DNA from: Parapristionchus giblindavisi
Taxonomy: Eukaryota > Nematoda > Chromadorea > Rhabditida > Diplogasteridae
NCBI GenBank assembly: GCA_943737045.1
Contig: CALSFV010000290.1
Coordinates: 1-64,000 of the forward strand
Reading direction: 5' to 3'
DNA length: 64,000 nt
Under the pieces are notes generated by a model. The model made no database searches and had not been told where the DNA came from. It saw only the letters and a list, made by a program, of their open reading frames with translations. The position numbers were made by a program, and so were the translations under genes. Of this stretch, positions 50,340 through 62,600 are shown in pieces (the first letter of the stretch is position 1; every line of letters starts with the position of its first letter).

Positions 50340-51139
50340 TCACGTGCATGTCCTCCAGCAGCGGTTCGGGATACTGCATGCGGCAGGAACAACAGTGCTC
50401 CAACCAGGTGAGATGCAGTTTAGCTTTACTTGTTTAAAGATTGATCGGGCGCACACGGGCGAACTATATTATGATAGAACTGTACAAGCCATACATTCAT
50501 ACAATGTTTTTTATATTAGGTCGATTTTCGGAATATCGTGGGTAGAATTAGAATAAAAATCGTTATTTTTCGCTCGATTTGCATCAACTGACCTGAAAAT
50601 TTTGGTCGATCCTAGCGTTATCAGGGTATACAAATGTGTGGTACAACTTTTCTTTCTTATGGTAGATTACACTAATCTGGTTCTGCCTGTTCAGCTACGG
50701 TTCCCTCATGCTCCGATTGAGGTGGAGTCCGTCTTTCTGCTCCAGTACAACCGCAGGTTCGTTCACCTAATTTTATGTGCAAAAGTCATGAAAAGAAAGG
50801 CGTGAGAGTGTGCAAAGAGTTTTTCTCTGATTATTTTCTTTTGACAGCCAAATATTATCACTGTCTTTCTTCTTCGACAAAGTTTGAGAAAGTAGCGACG
50901 GCTCATTACATTGTATTGCTGTTTCGTGTTTTTTTATTGATTGAAGTGGTGTTTAAAAGTTACGATAAGAAAAGAAAAAGAGGCGAGAGAGTTTATGAAA
51001 CGAGGGGAGTTTTCGCTGCCTGTCCTTTCTCTTTGCAACTTTTGAATTGGGCATAAGATTATGTTAATGTTTCAGGCGCCCGTAGACTACACGACGCACG
51101 TGACGCTACACACGAACGTGCACTTACACGTGTATGATG
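50340..51139 (+). pseudogene. Exon-like remnants at the centre of palindrome B
   Basis: Three splice-bounded segments: 50,340-50,407 (TCMSSSSGSGYCMRQEQQC frame), 50,666-50,756 (ITLIWFCLFSYGSLMLRL, a membrane-like stretch) and 51,076-51,139 (APVDYTTHVTLHTNVHLHV). All are mirrored in the left arm (for example 49,604-49,689 and 45,357-45,420). The first two join in phase 0; the third does not join without a stop. Family not recognised. Likely a host gene piece carried by the giant repeat and duplicated with it. Confidence 0.4.
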
Positions 51140-54022
51140 GTAAGATTATTGATACATTTTTAAATATTTTAATTGATTAATGATTGTGATCAAGTAAATG
51201 GGAAGGGAGGAAGTAGTGTAATTTAATTTGACAAAGACTAGCATGCATAACTTGCAGCGGTCTCATCATCGACAACATCTACTTGCAGCAGCACGCCGCT
51301 CCATCAACAACAGCAAAAGGTACGGTATATGACTATGATTGATATCGATTTTTCGGCCAATTTTATTGATTAATTTTTATTTTCACAATGTTTACAGATT
51401 GAAGCTAACTTCTCGTGATCCGCCTTAACGGCATCAATCGGCCGACCACAGCTAATAAGAAGGTACGGTATTTGAGAGGGGTTAATGTATTGTATATCGA
51501 GGCAACCTTACTGGAGATGTTCATTGAAAGAATTTGTATTACTGTAGATTTGTATTACTGAACTAATTTTTCGTAACGTGGCTTGTAGATATACGGGAAA
51601 TATCCTTAGGTCAGCAAAATATCATGAAGTCAGAAGTCATGAATCATCTCTTGTCACTGTCCCGTTAGCAATTCCCGTCTGTGTTTTATATTTATTATTA
51701 AATTATCTCCAGACATGGGCGACCTCGACCGTGAATTAAAGGGAGAGTACCCTCCCCCCTCAAAAAACAAAGTCTAGAAAATCATTTTTGAATTCCCGCG
51801 AATTTAAATTTGCGTCTCACAACGAAAACTCTACCACAACGTACGGTGTTTTGCCTGAATTTGATTGAATAGAATTTTTGCATATCAATTTTGCATGTCA
51901 TACGGATAATTTGCTATATGCAATTCGCTATATGCAGATATGATCAAACCTTATCCCCCGCCTTACACCAACTTCGTCAACTAACACCCATAGTGTAATG
52001 GTAATTGTCCAGTTAAAGAAACAATCAAACGGGCTCGAGTCCTGTAAATGCTAGTGATTTTTGGGAACTTCTTCGGTTTCTGGCCACCACCCCCCTCAAT
52101 CCCCCAAAGTCTGCGAGAGGAGAGGGGGGGGGGTGGCCAGAAACCGAAGAAGTGCCGATTTTTGCACAGTATTTTCTATATCTGTAGTAGAGTTATCGCG
52201 CTCGGGGACACTGGCGGGAATTCAAACACTGAAAACTAGAGGAGTAACTGTTGATTTAAGAGAAGCCTTATCCATTTAATCCATGTTTTGCAATCGGTCC
52301 AATAACATCGATACTCTTACTGATTTTCTGGAACGGGTTACGGTAGGATTTGATACAGTACACCCATACATTTTCGCCCCTCCCACAATCTCTCGTTTCA
52401 CACACCACTCTCGCTTTGTATTGCGAAATATAAACTGACCCGACTTTAGAACAAAACTTACTCGATCTACATCTCAAGTATTCGGAACTGACCCGACGTG
52501 GGGGTGATTCTTACTAATCTTGATCTCCCACATATTCCTAGATGGGTTTCAATTCTCAACACATACCATATCGACAAAAAAGTGCTCAATCACATTGTGG
52601 GCGAGCGAAATTGTATGAGTACCCCAAAATAAAAATATTAGGGTTTTCTCGCTTGAATGGGTTTTCCAGGAAAACGATCATCGTTTTCCTAGAGAATATT
52701 TCGTTTGCTCCATGCATACGTAAAAACCGGTCTCCTGGAAAATGGTCATTTACTGGGAAAACATTCTCATGTAAAACTATTTTCAAGAAAAATAAAACCC
52801 CGATGATCCGCATACGGCCACAGGTGATCTAGCCAACGTGTAATTTGGAATGGATATTTGTCCAGTAGCTCCAGCAATTTGTCCAAATAACCATTCCGAC
52901 CTCTCCTCATCCTCAACGCTGGTGCTACCAATTGCGTATGATATTGTAGCGTCAGTGCATGGTCAGCTATACATTAGCCAACTGGCATTCCACATCGCGC
53001 ATTGTGGTTTGAGAAAATGAGAGGTAAAGTTGAACATAGCACACTGAATTCCTCAATACTGTAAATTCTGAAGGGTGGCAATTGTTGTTGACCACCTGCA
53101 ACCGCAAAGTTAGTAAACACTCCGGTCACGAGATATGTGTCAATCAAAAAGTGGCAATGACTTCTGCACCAACCTAATATTACGGAATTACAAAAGTTTT
53201 CACACACCACGGATGTAACGTTACATAGGTTAATGTAGATGATTGATTAGTTCACAGTAGGAGGTATTGATTAACTAGAATACGGTAGATTATATGGTAG
53301 TATTGATTAATTGAAATACGGTAATGTCATAGATGGAATACTGGTTATTATTGAAATATTGAATTTTGAGCTTTATGTTTATGATGCTTTGGTGAGTAAT
53401 ATCGATTGATTGATTGTAGATCGGCGACAGGATAAGGGGCAAGGATCGCAACATTCGAGCGCTGCACGCGTCTCTTCATGAGGTACGCTTAACAGGATTC
53501 ACTTTTTTTTATTGTTTGATTTTTAATGCAGTGTTCGGAAATTTCAAAATTCACGAAAATCCGGATTATGGGGTTCAAATGTTGTTGTTCGTGAAAATGC
53601 TCATTTTCGATGACTTTTCGATTTTAGTGAGATTTTAGTTTGATATAGGAAAAAAAATGAAAATGTACATGTACAAGTTGCATGCACATTAAATCACGCT
53701 TGTTGCGAGAAAATCGAGCTAAATTTACAATTCATGTTAATGGAGCGAAAATAGTGAAATGTGCTAGGAAAATTTTTGGACATCTCTAGGCATGCCCTCT
53801 CAGCCCACAAAGTCTCATTATGCAATTTTCATTTTTGGGGTTAATACTCGGTAAGGTTAAGTCCCAATTTCGAGCTCGAATTTCTCGCTTCTGACGCGTT
53901 TTAGCGAAAAGTGTCACAAGAATGACCCCCCCCCCCCCCCCCGCTCTTTTTGTGAGCTCTATCGATCTAAACAAACCAGAGGTTATGTAAATTCTTCTGA
54001 ACAGAGCTGCACTTCGGGGGTA

Positions 54023-54392
54023 CAGCCTCGATGATACTCTGCAGTAGGTCCAAATAGGTGCTTGGATGACGACCTCGACCCCCTTCTTCCAGATTGTTGT
54101 GCTTGAAGCGATGGAACCAATCTTGCACCGTTGTTTCAAAAGGGGCACCCGAGTGGTAACCTCCAGCCATGCGCCATCTACTATCAGGGACTTTGAGGCC
54201 AGACAGGAAAAGGAAAAGCAGGAATTGTCGAACATGTTGTTTATTCGAATGAAAATTATTCGGCATTTCTCATCTGGCGGGGACTGACTAGACTGACTGT
54301 TATCTCGGGGAGTGAGGAGGTGTTATCACAAAAGAACGGCTAAAGTTCAAATTCGATTCAAAAAATCCACAGCTAATTCTGACTCAATCTAA
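54023..54392 (-). mobile_element. Mariner relic, truncated copy in B right arm
   Basis: Keeps the end at 54,392 (followed by TA) and the ETTVQDWFHRFKHNNLEE fragment on the minus strand, but the other end is cut off and joined to unrelated sequence near 54,023. Confidence 0.8.
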
Positions 54393-54964
54393 TAGTATGA
54401 CATAATAATAATATTTTATCATTTCTTACAGAGAGATTGCTAACCTGACAAACAATTAGAAAGATGAAAACGTTAAAATAAAGTATGAAGAAATGGTGTA
54501 TCCACTGCAATTACTTGATCACAGCGGGAGCTTTCTAACGAAACAACAAAAAGTGATAGGGTATGGTATAGTTACTATATGATTTTCAAAAGAGTTCCAT
54601 ACTGGTACAATTCGATTACTAATAAATGAAAGATATTGGGAAGAAGATGATCGATAGGTTCTTAGTTTCATATTGTGGCCACGAGTACGAGTAATTGTAT
54701 TTGAAAAGAGAAACAATGAGCGAGGGTCTAAGTCTACAAAATTGTGGATAATCTTATATGTCATGATAATGTCGTTTTGGTTTCGTCTACATTCTAATGA
54801 GGGGAGGTTGAGCTTGAGTAGACGGTTGATGTAGTCAGCGTACGGTAAGTGGCACTTCCGAAACACGTGTCTGGAATAATTTCGAAGGACGGACTCGATC
54901 TTAGATACGTGCATGATTAACTGGGGATTCCATACATACATTTTCGAGCACCCACATTGTGAGT

Positions 54965-57568
54965 TGGGGGTCAGTTTATAAAATTCTCAGGCTATAAATA
55001 ACGGGTCAGTTTTGCAGATTTCCGCGGCTGATACGAGGCGAGGCGAGCGAGATGAAGCGATCATGGAAGCACTGTTTTATTATTAATTTTGCTGATAAAG
55101 ATTTAATTGTTGTTGTCATATTGTTGCCTATGTACACTATAATGATGGAAATGGAAATGAATATATAAATAATAAGAATAAAGAAGTATAAAGAGAGACG
55201 ACTGACAACGGAAATGAAAGACAAACGAAGAGAGGTAGTGAAGTGGCGAGAGATGGTTAACTACGGTATGTGTCAATGTGTCAGATTTGTGATTCCGTTA
55301 TAAAAGTTTGTTTTGACGTTATTGCTCTAACTAGTAATTTTGTATAAATTTAAATGTGTTCAGGGGATACTAAGGAAAATATAGAAATCATTTATATATC
55401 ATATTAATTGAATTTCTGTAATAAACTGACCAACCACAATTGACTCACAATTGGACCCAAATGTGGTTGGTCAGTTTATTTCAGTATTTTGTAATTATTT
55501 ATGGTTCTTTTGATTTAATAAAATAATTAGGAGGGTTATGAGTAATTTGGGGTCAGAATATGCTATCATTGATCAAAAATGGCCAAGTAATGCGTGATTT
55601 AGACATACAACTGACCCGAAATCCTAGTAATCAATATTTTTGATGTCAAATTTCTATCTGATACTATGTGGGGAAGTCCCCCAGTAATTATCATTATAAG
55701 TTGTACCGGTAGAACTGACCGCAAATTGGTCTTTTTGCATAAAACGTTACTGCAGGTATACTGTAATTCAATGTGACCCGAAGTCTTACTAATCGATATT
55801 ATTGATGTCAAATTTCTATCTGATACTATGGGGAAGCCCCCCAGCGATATGCTTATGATTATATCATGTATAGTATTCCTTCAATATGTACACTTATGAT
55901 AACTACTGTATGTACCGTATGACAGTTATGTGCGTGATGTAATGTGAACTATAATATTTCGAATTTGCTGTAATCGTGTTATAAGCCAATCATTGATATT
56001 AACCACAATATATTTATATATTACGATTCTATTTACAAATATGAAGAAAAACGATGTATATGGCAGATGGGTAAGATGGTGCGTAGGTTGGTGGATCTTA
56101 AATGAGTAAGTATAAGTAAAGACACAACATAGAAATTGTTGAAAGTACACGGTAGGTCGGCAGTAGTCAATCAATAATCTAGGTCTTATTCTTGTCGTCA
56201 GCGATACCCTCTGCAAGGACGAGCTTGGCTCTATCGAATTAACCTGAAACGGAGAGCAAAGCATAATCATGAACCAATCGATGAAAAATTATCGATTGAC
56301 AAATCAATGACAATGAAGAGACGACCTGGACCGAGAGACGATGGAGAGACGACCTGGAGCAATTGGCAACTGGTGGAATACACCCTATGATGCTTTTCGT
56401 CCCATCCTCATCTAGCAATTATTGCTTGAATGATAAAATTGATTGATTGATCGATTGAAATCAATGACAAACCTATTGAGGTTATTTGCTCAACAAAATA
56501 ATATGCAAAATAAAACGTTCATTTGAAGGAATAAAATATTATTATTATTATTATTATTATTAAAATGAAATCAACAAGATCTATTGCAAATAAGTTCCCA
56601 TCTATTGCCATAACCTTATAATATCATTGATTCATTACTCTTATCAGAAATTTTCAACAGTAATCATAGCAAAATTTCTAACCTTCATCTTTATACGTAA
56701 AGATACTACGACGGAGTTCTCCGCTTCAGGTAAACCGAAAGACCAAAGACCAAAAATCAAAATGAGTAGTTTATCCAGATGAAAACTGAGCGACAAAAAG
56801 TCTCTCTGCTAAAGAAACAATACTATAACGACATGAGTGCAAGACGAAAAAAATAATACAACGAAAGACAATATACAATATGACAATATCAATATACAAT
56901 TATGGAAATGAATGAAGTAATAGCACAGAATACACATAAAGACTATTATCACAAAGATTAAAGATTAAAGTTCAGTAATGTATTGATGGGTATTCCATCC
57001 TAACATCTTGCGGATATCGTCGATAGCCACACGAATGTCGTCGCTCGTTCTCTAGCTGCTGCAAAGAATGAGCGCATACGGTAGCGTATGCGCTCTAAAT
57101 ATTATCCCTAGTTAATTTCCTAGCTAAGGACCCCATGGGAATTATTCACTTAAATATAAGGGAATAATTCCCATGGGGTCCTTAGCTGGGGAATTTTCTG
57201 TGAGTGTACGGTAGGTAGACTAAATATTATACTGTAGGTATACCGCTGCTTGTGCACTCAACAATTTAATTCTTCTCCTGTTAAATCCGCACGCTACAGT
57301 ATGCCACACCATCCACACCATCGCAAACTGACAAATATTTCGCCAGGGGGTATTTTCGGATTTTCTTTATTCAATTATTTATTCACGTAATTCGTGGTTT
57401 TAGTACCAATTTTTATCATAGAATTGACGCTCATGTATCGTATAATTGCTTTGTCATCGGTTTGAAGCGAAAAATTGCAATTTAGACTAAAAATAAGCAA
57501 TTTTAGCGAATTCGGGTCAGTTTATACAATTTTAGAGAAATTACGGGTCAGTTTATACTTTTCCTCCA
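54965..57568. mobile_element. 2.6-kb non-coding insertion in the LINE, 9-bp TSD
   Basis: Flanked by ATTGTGAGT at 54,956-54,964 and 57,569-57,577; removing it restores the LINE frame. Ends TGGGGGTCAG... and ...CTTTTCCTCCA have only a short inverted match (TGGGGG/TGGAGG). GGGTCAGTTTATA-like words are scattered near both ends. Open frames inside lack domains; an (ATT)n run lies near 56,535. Confidence 0.8.
57070..57183. repeat. Two adjacent hairpins inside the 2.6-kb insertion
   Basis: GAGCGCATACG..CGTATGCGCTC at 57,070-57,095, then CTAAGGACCCCATGGGAATT and its complement around 57,123-57,183. Confidence 0.7.
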
Positions 57569-58069
57569 ATTGTGAGTCGAACAAAAATGTATGATTCCAT
57601 AACTCGGAGCAAAACTCTAAAATGGGTCGCACATATATTGTAAACAGACGTGCATATACTGTAGGGTTTTTAGATATAAAAGATCGAAGTATGAAGGCGC
57701 ACCGAGATTTTGCCTTATTGGCGATGTTAGTAATATGCTCATCAAATTTAAGTTTGTTGTCATAGGTTACTCCTAAGTCTTTTATTGTGGAAACAAGCGG
57801 TAAGTTGGATGGTCCAAGAGTGAATGATACATTGGGATGGTTTGGACCAACATGCATTACTACTGTTTTTGTAGTCGACATGGACAGACCCCATAAACGA
57901 GACCAGTCGAATAAGACATTTAGTGCAGTTTGTAGGGCAGATGGATCCTCTATACTGTACAACTTTATGTCATCAGCATACATACAACATGACACTTTAG
58001 ATGGTAGCAACGATGGAATCTCACTTATGTAAAGAGAGAACAGAAGTGGACCTAAGCATGAACCCTGAG

Positions 58070-58189
58070 CACAGCGTTCTCATGACTTTCAAAGCAAGAA
58101 CGACCGCTCAACATACAAACTCTCTCGAATACAATGGTCTCTCCTTTGTCTTGCTTTGGAAGAAAAATGGCTTGGACCAGAATACTGTG
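58070..58189. mobile_element. 120-bp MITE, copy 2, inside LINE reverse transcriptase
   Basis: Identical to 2,441-2,560. Flanked by TGAG at 58,066-58,069 and 58,190-58,193. It interrupts the LINE frame between SGVP and QGSCLGPLLF, a universally conserved reverse-transcriptase motif, so it inserted after the LINE arrived and destroyed the enzyme. Confidence 0.92.
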
Positions 58190-61000
58190 TGAGGCACTCC
58201 ACTGTTAACTGAGTAGACGATGGAATCCGACTGATTTATAGATACATATTGACTTCTATTGCTAAGAAAAGAAGCAAGCCATGCAAGTAGACGCCCTTTT
58301 ACTCCAAATTTGGAGCATTTCTCGATTAATAGATTAATAGGAATTGTGTCAAATGCTTTACTAAAATCAATAAATGCTACTGAAGTGTATTTTTTCTGAT
58401 TTAATGCAGCATGCCAATTAGAGAAACTAGACAACAAACAAGAAGAGCATGACCTTTTGCGACGAAAACCATGCTGTTCGTCTGGCATTAATCCGTTATT
58501 GCATAGATAGTGAGTAATATCGTGACAGACAATTCGTTCCATGATCTTAGATGCTGAACATGTAATCGATATGGGTCGGAAGTTGGTTACATCACTCTTT
58601 GAACCCTTTCTCTTGAATACAGGTTTGACTTTGGCTGTAAGCCAAATAGAGGGAGATTGAGCAAGAATAAGAAAACGCCCAAAGAGTATAGACAACGGAA
58701 CGGAAATTTGATCAGTGGTTTTTTTCATAAAAAGATATGTGATGTTATCGGGGGTAGATGAATTCTTGTTTGGAAGTTTTCTAATTATGGAGGCTACGCG
58801 TGCAGGAGTGAACATAACATAATCAATGGATTGTTGCGTGAATTCTTCAATTGAAGGAATAGAGTATGTTGAACTATTGAAGGACCGACTGAAGTAGTTG
58901 GCAAAAGCATTTGCTTTGTCCTTATCATCAGTTAAGGGATCACCATTAATATCTATAATGCAACCAATATCATGCGATTGATCTTTGATTCTATCACCAG
59001 AGAATTTATAGAAATTCTTGAGATTTGGTTTACTTAGTAGGGATATTTCACGTGCTCTTCTGGCTTTTCTAAATGAGACATGCAATCTCTTATTGAGACG
59101 ACGAAAAGGTGCAAGACCAATACGATGACGACTTCTGTAGAGTCTTCTGCATCGCCTTAGAATATTGAGTGTTGATGGAGATAGATGTGCTTTATGAGGG
59201 ACGACTCTTCTCAGAGGTATATATTCATCTATTATACGATGAATGTGGTTAGTAAATAAACCATACAATGTATCGGCGTCTTGTTGACAGTTGGAAAGCA
59301 GTGAGTACCAATCAATACAAGCTATTGCGAGTTGCACGGATTGCCAGTCTGTGTTTCGATAGTCATGCACTAGAATAGGACGAGATTTAGGGAGGGATGC
59401 ACGTAAATTGAAAGAGACGATAGAGTGATCAAGCTTAGGAAGGGGTGGGAGGACTCTAGTGGATGATATTATTGATTGATTTGAAGTAAATACAAGATCC
59501 AATGTATTGTTTTCTCTAGTTGGATAGTTGACGCATTGATGAAGAGAGTGGGAACGACAAAAATCAATGATAGAGGATGAGTGTGAAGATAGAGTGCGAT
59601 TTGATTTACTGCGCATTGATATCCAATCGATATCTGGACAATTGAAATCGCCCATCAGAACATAGGGGTAAGATGATTCGCAAATTGTATCAGAAACATG
59701 GGATAGACATTCTGAGAAGCTTTCAGAATCACAACTGGGACTTCGATAAACGATGAAAATCTGAATCTGGATGTTATTAGGCAAATGTATACGAACACCC
59801 AAAGATTGGCAATATGAAGAGAAAGAAAGTGAAAAGATTTGACTGGATTGAATGGAGGAATGGATAAGTAGAGCGACACCACCGCCATGTCGATCTCGAT
59901 CAGAACGATAGACAGAATAACGAGACATAGATAGCATAGAATTAGAGATTGTAGACGGACAAGCCCATGTTTCTGTTACGCCAACAATATAATATGAGAA
60001 AGTTGATAGAAAATCATCGAGATAAGGTATCTTATAGCCAATACTTCTAGTATTTATGAGACAAGAGGAGATATAGTCGTTGGCATTGCGTTGTGAGGGA
60101 GTCAAAGATGAAAGAGGAGGTAATCTCATAGGAAGATTTCCTTGTAGCTCTTCTTTACTCTCTAAAGAAAGCTTTCCTCGTCTATTTCTCTCGAATTTCC
60201 TTCATCTTCGAGAAAAAAAAACAAGCCATCATGACCGTCCATTCCCTTGCTCAAGACACATTAAATGCTCTGAAAAAAAATAAGAGGACGATGGTCTTTT
60301 AATCCCGTCTGCAGGTGCAGCCGTTGATACTGGACATTGTTTGTGAAGGGTGAATGGGTCAAACAACGTACAAAAATGACAAAGAATTTAAGTGAAGGAA
60401 TGAAAAAAATGGGTTGAAAATTACTTCAAATCATCAGGAAGTTTCCAAGGGGATTAACCGTAACGTTTTTTTTTTCTCGCAAACCCCTCATTAGAAAGCG
60501 CATGTAAAACTGAACAGCATACTGAAAGAAGAGTACCTCCTCTTCCTCAATTTTTGAGTGGTCTGCCCCGGAGAGTAGCTTTGTTTACAGGCATTTTTAT
60601 GACTTCTGTTCGGTTTAGACCGATAGAGCTCGAATAAAGAGCGGGGGTCACTATTGTGACATTTTTTCACTAAAACGCACCAGAAGCGAGAAATTCGAGC
60701 TCAAAATTGGGACTTCACCTTACCGATACGGTGTTTCCAAAATGAAAATTGCATACTGAGACTTTGCAGGATGGCAGGGCATGCCTAGAGATGTGCAAAA
60801 ATGTTCCTAATTCATTTCATCATTTTTGCTTCATTACCAACTCGATTTTCTCGTGACAAGCGTGATATACTGAATTATGACTTCATTTTTGTGTCGCAAA
60901 CAGTGTTACGGACGCACTTTATTAATGTTTAGTGATACTTTGAAATATTAAATGCTTACCTTCATTTTTTTTCGCTGCATTTTCGTTGATTTGCGGCTTA

Positions 61001-61256
61001 CAAGGGAAGCACCAGTTGCGACGGAAACGATTCTGAAAACGTTTCATATGGGTGGCAAGGGTTGAGGGGGAGATGGAAAAAAGTGCCGGACATTTCCAAA
61101 CATTTTCGTAATTTGGTGGCGTATTTGTTAAAAAATATCGATTAGTAGGTCCCGTAAGCAACTTTTGAAACCACTTTTTTCCATCTCCCCCTCAACCCTT
61201 GCCACTCATATGGGTCGCTTTCAGAATCGTTTCCGTCGCAACTGGTGCTTCCCTTG
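61001..61256. mobile_element. 256-bp foldback, TSD TTA
   Basis: Ends CAAGGGAAGCACCAGTTGCG and complement. TTA at 60,998-61,000 and 61,257-61,259. Arms of about 85 bp. The other palindrome arms run through this site uninterrupted (for example 19,345-19,352). Confidence 0.88.
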
Positions 61257-61561
61257 TTAGGATGATTATAAAGATCAAAAGGTTACGATATTCGTTTCAT
61301 AGCATACTCTATATCACGGATCTCCTGTAAAAACGTAGGAAAATGAGAACTTTTCCCGACAGTTTTAAATTTTATCTCACCGATTTGGATGAAACTTGTT
61401 TGATTAATCTTAATTAGGGAAATGAGAAGGCCGAAGCACTTGATTTCGCTAAATTTGCATTTTTATCGATTTTTTGATCTACCACTTCGGGGAGCCATAT
61501 CTCACTCAAATTTTGACCTAAAGCATAATTTTTTTTTCAATCCACTCGAAATGAACTAATC

Positions 61562-61894
61562 TTGAAGTTACTATGCGGAATGTATGGGCGAAAACGCCAT
61601 CTTCTACCTGTTTTCTTCGAAAAACTGATTTTTTCAGAACATTATGCTAATTTTCTCAAAAGTTTTCAACAAAGGGTACGATTTTTATTCGCGATTCTGA
61701 TTCCCCATCCCCGAATTGAGGTAAGCACATATTTCATCATCCGTAAGTCACGACAAGCCATATCGATCCTCAGCGGGGACCCGGAATTTGCGTTATTTTC
61801 ATTCAAAAATGCATTTCTTATATCACCTCTCCTCATTGTCATGCAAATTCCCAATTATGGTATACCAATCGAAAGATCTCGACGAGCTCTATAA
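61562..61894 (+). other. Mirrored open frame in foldback arm
   Basis: Open for 110 codons; nearly the same protein is open on the other strand in the opposite arm (62,770-63,084). Phe/Leu/Arg-rich, no domain seen. Persistence of an open frame in both arms is mildly suggestive, but arm-to-arm copying would produce the same result. Confidence 0.3.
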
Positions 61895-62107
61895 AAATGG
61901 CCTAACAGTAAAAGTCATGAAAGTTGACCGTTTTCAAGATATGCTTGAAAATCCTTTTTTGCACTACCAAAAACGTTCTTTGCTTTCTCCAGTTTGTGTT
62001 TTTAACATTATTTTCTAATATTATTATAGAAAAGGATAACAAATAAAACAGCAAAAAGGTTTATCTGAGATATTCATCATTGAAAATACGCATTCTGATA
62101 TACGAAA

Positions 62108-62600
62108 CTACTCATCGATATTTCCGATATCGGAATCGGAATGATCGAAAAAAATATCCGGATCATTGAAATACTCCTTGAGATCACTGTAAACGAAATC
62201 ATAGATAGCCTCAGCAGTGATTATCTCTTCCCCTCTCTCTCTATTATCCTCTTCCACATCGACCTCCTCCTCGGTCTGAATCTCTTCCTCCACCAAATCC
62301 ATGAGCATATCATCCAGCCTTCTGGTTGTACTTACCTCCCTTCTTCGTGATCCTCAGTGCCCATCCCATCGGCTTGGGATGATCAGCAGCTTGCTGGTAC
62401 TCCTTGAAAGACTCAACGAGAAGATAGATTCCTACTCCTTGCTGCACTTCCTCGAGCTTTCGCTTGTAGAGACCGAGGGCGAAATCGTACTGAGATATCT
62501 TCTCGGGTCTGATATTGTGCTGCCCCCTTGTCGATGTGCTGGAGGAGATTCGAGTGTCGAATGAAGCTGGAAGAGCACTGGCTGCATGCAAAGAGAGGGG
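62108..62600 (-). pseudogene. Captured C2H2 zinc-finger gene fragment
   Basis: From 62,589 the frame reads CSQCSSSFIRHSNLLQHIDK. One base gained in a G run (62,524-62,528) shifts the frame; in the other frame it continues GQHNIRPEKISQYDFALGLY, KRKLEEVQQ and MGWALRITKKGG, giving a C-x2-C-x12-H-x5-H finger followed by a GWAL motif. A second break near 62,320 leads to an acidic tail (MLMDLVEEEIQTEEEVDVEE) ending in a stop at 62,108. From memory, a finger followed by a GWAL motif and an acidic region resembles uncharacterised invertebrate zinc-finger proteins; that is an inference. An acceptor-like TTTGCATGCAG precedes the finger. Confidence 0.6.

Larger units (their letters stand above)
54406..60127 (-). 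mobile_element. CR1-like non-LTR retrotransposon with two later insertions
   Basis: Inserted in the B right arm: sequence left of 54,405 and right of 60,128 is contiguous in 17,873-17,905 and 41,595-41,630. The 3' tail is ATT-rich (54,405-54,425). The interior is broken by the 120-bp MITE (58,070-58,189) and a 2.6-kb element (54,965-57,568). Without these the LINE is about 3.0 kb, so it lacks its 5' part but keeps almost all of ORF2. Confidence 0.88.
54519..60129 (-). pseudogene. LINE ORF2: AP endonuclease plus reverse transcriptase, interrupted
   Basis: From 60,129 the frame runs 673 codons. Endonuclease landmarks: SSCLINTRSIGYKIPYLDDF, VTETW, GGGVALLI, LMGDFNCPDIDW and the C-terminal LDHSIVSF. 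Reverse transcriptase: KPVFKRKGSKSDVTNFRPIS, QHGFRRKRSC, AFIDFSKAFDTI, then the MITE at SGVP. The frame resumes at QGSCLGPLLF (58,065) with catalytic YADDIKLY (about 57,980) and DLGVTYDNKL, breaks again at FDSQ (57,577) for the 2.6-kb element, and finishes 54,956-54,519 with VWNPQLIMHVSKIE to a stop. Apart from the two insertions I see no frameshift, so the LINE was young when hit. Confidence 0.88.

Noticed and set aside
57787..58192. Plus-strand open frames over the LINE
   Set aside because: Antisense shadows of the reverse-transcriptase frame and the MITE.
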